From Streptomyces sp. SID3212 (GTDB lineage: Bacteria > Actinomycetota > Actinomycetes > Streptomycetales > Streptomycetaceae): 33,434 bases of DNA. Positions 32,195 through 33,434 of the stretch are shown here, one piece after another. Position 1 is the stretch's first letter. Each line of letters opens with the position of its first letter. Where the stretch lies: assembly GCF_009865405.1 (NCBI RefSeq), contig NZ_WWJY01000512.1, positions 1-33,434 of the forward strand, in the 5' to 3' direction. Made by a program: the position numbers and the translations under genes. The notes under the pieces were generated by a model. That model did no database searches. It worked only from the letters and a program-made list of their open reading frames with translations, and had not been told where the DNA came from.

Positions 32195-32290
32195 CGTGAC
32201 CCTTCGGCGCAGGCACCGACGTTCGTACGGCTGTCGAGTATGCGAACGAGAACGTCCATGACCATCCCTCTTCGGGCTACCGATGTAACC

Positions 32291-32302
32291 TTACGGCCGT
32301 AA
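32291..32302. promoter_or_regulatory. TetR operator 1
   Basis: TTACGGCCGTAA is a perfect 12-bp palindrome in the 145-bp divergent region between the hydrolase and TetR genes, the nearer of the two to the hydrolase. An identical copy lies 27 bp away. Confidence 0.85.
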
Positions 32303-32317
32303 GTAGAGCACGAGAAC

Positions 32318-32329
32318 TTACGGCCGTAA
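32318..32329. promoter_or_regulatory. TetR operator 2
   Basis: This is a second identical TTACGGCCGTAA palindrome, centred 27 bp from the first and ending 10 bp before the TetR start codon. Two copies that close allow cooperative binding by two TetR dimers. Confidence 0.85.
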
Positions 32330-32339
32330 AGTCATCGTC

Positions 32340-33023
32340 ATGGCTCCAGCGGCAGCACGCAGACGTAACCCCCGAGGTCAGGGCGGGCAACTCCGCGACG
32401 AGATTGTGACCGCAGCCCGTGAGCTGCTGGTCGAGAGCGGATCGGACAGCGCGGTGACCTTGCGGGCGATCGCCCGCAAGGTCGGCATCGCGCCACCGTC
32501 GATCTACGCGCACTTCGACACGCCCGACCAGATCGTGGAGGCCGTGGTCACCGAAACCCGATCACTGCTGGTGCGTCATCTTGAGACCGCCCGGGCGGGA
32601 GCGGACGACGCGCGTGAACGACTTCTGGCCGACTGCCACGCCTATCTCGTCTTCGGTGCCGAACAGCCAGAGCTCTACGCCCTTCTGTTCTCCCGCCCAC
32701 GGCCCAGGGGTAGCAGCACCACAGAAGAACGCATTGACCAGGCGGTACGCCAGCTCGCGCCCATAGTCGGCGAGCCCATCGCCAGTCAGCTCGCTCCCGC
32801 CGAAGCATTCTCGATACTTCTGCGCGACGTCGCCGATGCGATGCGCGATGGCACGTCCCATGCAGAGGACGCGCTCGCCACGGCGACCGCTCTTTGGGCG
32901 GCACTGCACGGCCTCATTCTGCTCCGCGCCAGCATTCCCCGATTCCCGTGGCCGCCACCCGGTCCGCTGGAGGCCGAGATCATCGGTCGGCTCGCATATC
33001 TGCACGACCCCGGACCCAGATGA
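32340..33023 (+). CDS. TetR/AcrR family transcriptional regulator
   Basis: The 227-aa protein has an N-terminal TetR helix-turn-helix (about 18-65: QLRDEIVTAARELLVESG, VTLRAIARKVGIAPPSIYAHF). A ligand-binding helical C-terminus follows (about 80-220) with no recognisable ligand signature. The ATG at 32340 lies 10 bp after the second operator, so the transcript may be leaderless or very short-leadered, and autoregulation is very likely. It is divergent from the metallo-beta-lactamase-fold gene, which is its probable target. The pair is enclosed by the large inverted repeat. Confidence 0.9.
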   Translation: MAPAAARRRNPRGQGGQLRDEIVTAARELLVESGSDSAVTLRAIARKVGIAPPSIYAHFDTPDQIVEAVVTETRSLLVRHLETARAGADDARERLLADCHAYLVFGAEQPELYALLFSRPRPRGSSTTEERIDQAVRQLAPIVGEPIASQLAPAEAFSILLRDVADAMRDGTSHAEDALATATALWAALHGLILLRASIPRFPWPPPGPLEAEIIGRLAYLHDPGPR

Positions 33024-33268
33024 CCGCCCGCCCGGCGCGACGCCTGCATGCGGGCCGGTGGGCGGAGGTCGGCCGGTGAGGCCGTCCATCACCACACCCC
33101 GGCAGGCCATATGCCCTATTTGCCCTGACTTTGAGGACTCTTGAGGCCCCTTCCCACCCGGCCTTGTGTCCTGTGTTGCGTTAACGGGCTCTCAGAGCAC
33201 ACCACCCACCGAAACAGGCCAGACGACCCGCCTCCCCCCACCACCTCCGCCCCACCACCCACTCACCA
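33024..33268. other. Non-coding DNA between TetR gene and right repeat arm
   Basis: No gene is supported in these 245 bp. The sequence becomes C-rich on the plus strand near 33230-33265, with several CCACC repeats, before the repeat arm begins. Confidence 0.4.
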
Positions 33269-33434
33269 CAGACACGGTGCTTGCACACCGGCCAACAGCC
33301 GGCGTGGCAGCCGCCGAGACGACCCGCCACCGCCCCATTCAAGTCGTGCGCAAAACCCCGCCGAAAGCCGAGGCCCGCGACGAAACCCCGACAACAGACA
33401 AGCCCCCGGGGGACCTTCCCCCGGGCCGCCCCCC
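33269..33434 (-). repeat. Right arm of the large inverted repeat (reaches window edge)
   Basis: This is the reverse-complement partner of 31264-31430. It is cut by the end of the window, so its outer end and any hairpin matching 31158-31250 cannot be seen. The inner end is CAGACACGGTGCTTG at 33269-33283. Confidence 0.85.

Noticed and set aside
31264..33434. Composite transposon formed by the inverted repeats
   Set aside because: No transposase or terminal duplication is visible and one arm is cut by the window edge, so only an inverted repeat is reported.

Overview
The window is high-GC actinobacterial DNA, almost certainly from a Streptomyces chromosome. The evidence is G/C at most third codon positions, frequent GTG starts, the gene neighbourhood rlmB-cysS-ispF-ispD-carD followed by phoP/phoR and phoU (in Streptomyces coelicolor these lie around SCO4228-SCO4236, from memory), and gpmA further along. 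No rRNA, tRNA, CRISPR array or complete insertion sequence was found.

Layout. (1) 1-5650: leftward housekeeping genes: rlmB, cysS, a pyridoxamine-oxidase-fold (PPOX) protein, ispF, ispD and carD, with GC-rich hairpin terminators. (2) 5651-10951: a lipoprotein, the phosphate two-component pair phoR-phoP, divergent phoU behind a clear PHO box, a tiny Cys-rich protein and a GNAT acetyltransferase. (3) 11145-17877: a tightly packed rightward cassette of SAM methyltransferase, 613-aa protein, ParA-like protein with an altered P-loop, two further proteins of unknown function and a membrane-anchored protein. The first five match, in order, the actinobacterial families I recall as SCO2525, SCO2524, SCO2523, SCO2522 and SCO2521. 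(4) 17884-18903: a hypothetical gene and a remarkable small protein with serine at every third residue for 27 consecutive triplets. (5) About 18904-23570: a lower-GC island with an Abi-like/HEPN-like protein and a RloA-RloB (AbiL-type) anti-phage pair, separated by about 1 kb of non-coding DNA holding a structured-RNA candidate. (6) 23884-25804: small accessory genes, including a kinase-fold phosphotransferase. (7) 25961-28293: gpmA and an MFS transporter. (8) 28466-31061: a WhiJ/AbaA-type regulatory cluster: micro membrane protein, HATPase, XRE-DUF5753 regulator, DUF397 protein, and a further small protein. (9) 31158-33434: a metallo-beta-lactamase-fold hydrolase divergent from a TetR regulator with two identical operators, the pair enclosed by a large inverted repeat whose right arm runs off the window.

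How it fits together. Regions 1, 2 and 7 are core chromosome. Between phoU/GNAT and gpmA sits about 14 kb of accessory DNA: the SCO2521-2525-type cassette, the Ser-triplet protein and the RloAB defence island. The best candidates for an undescribed system are the six-gene cassette at 11145-17877, which has an unusual chain of overlapping mini-ORFs between its third and fourth genes, and the Ser-triplet protein at 18541-18903. Family names and locus numbers are from memory and no database search was possible; gene calls rest on motifs, length, ribosome-binding sites and context.
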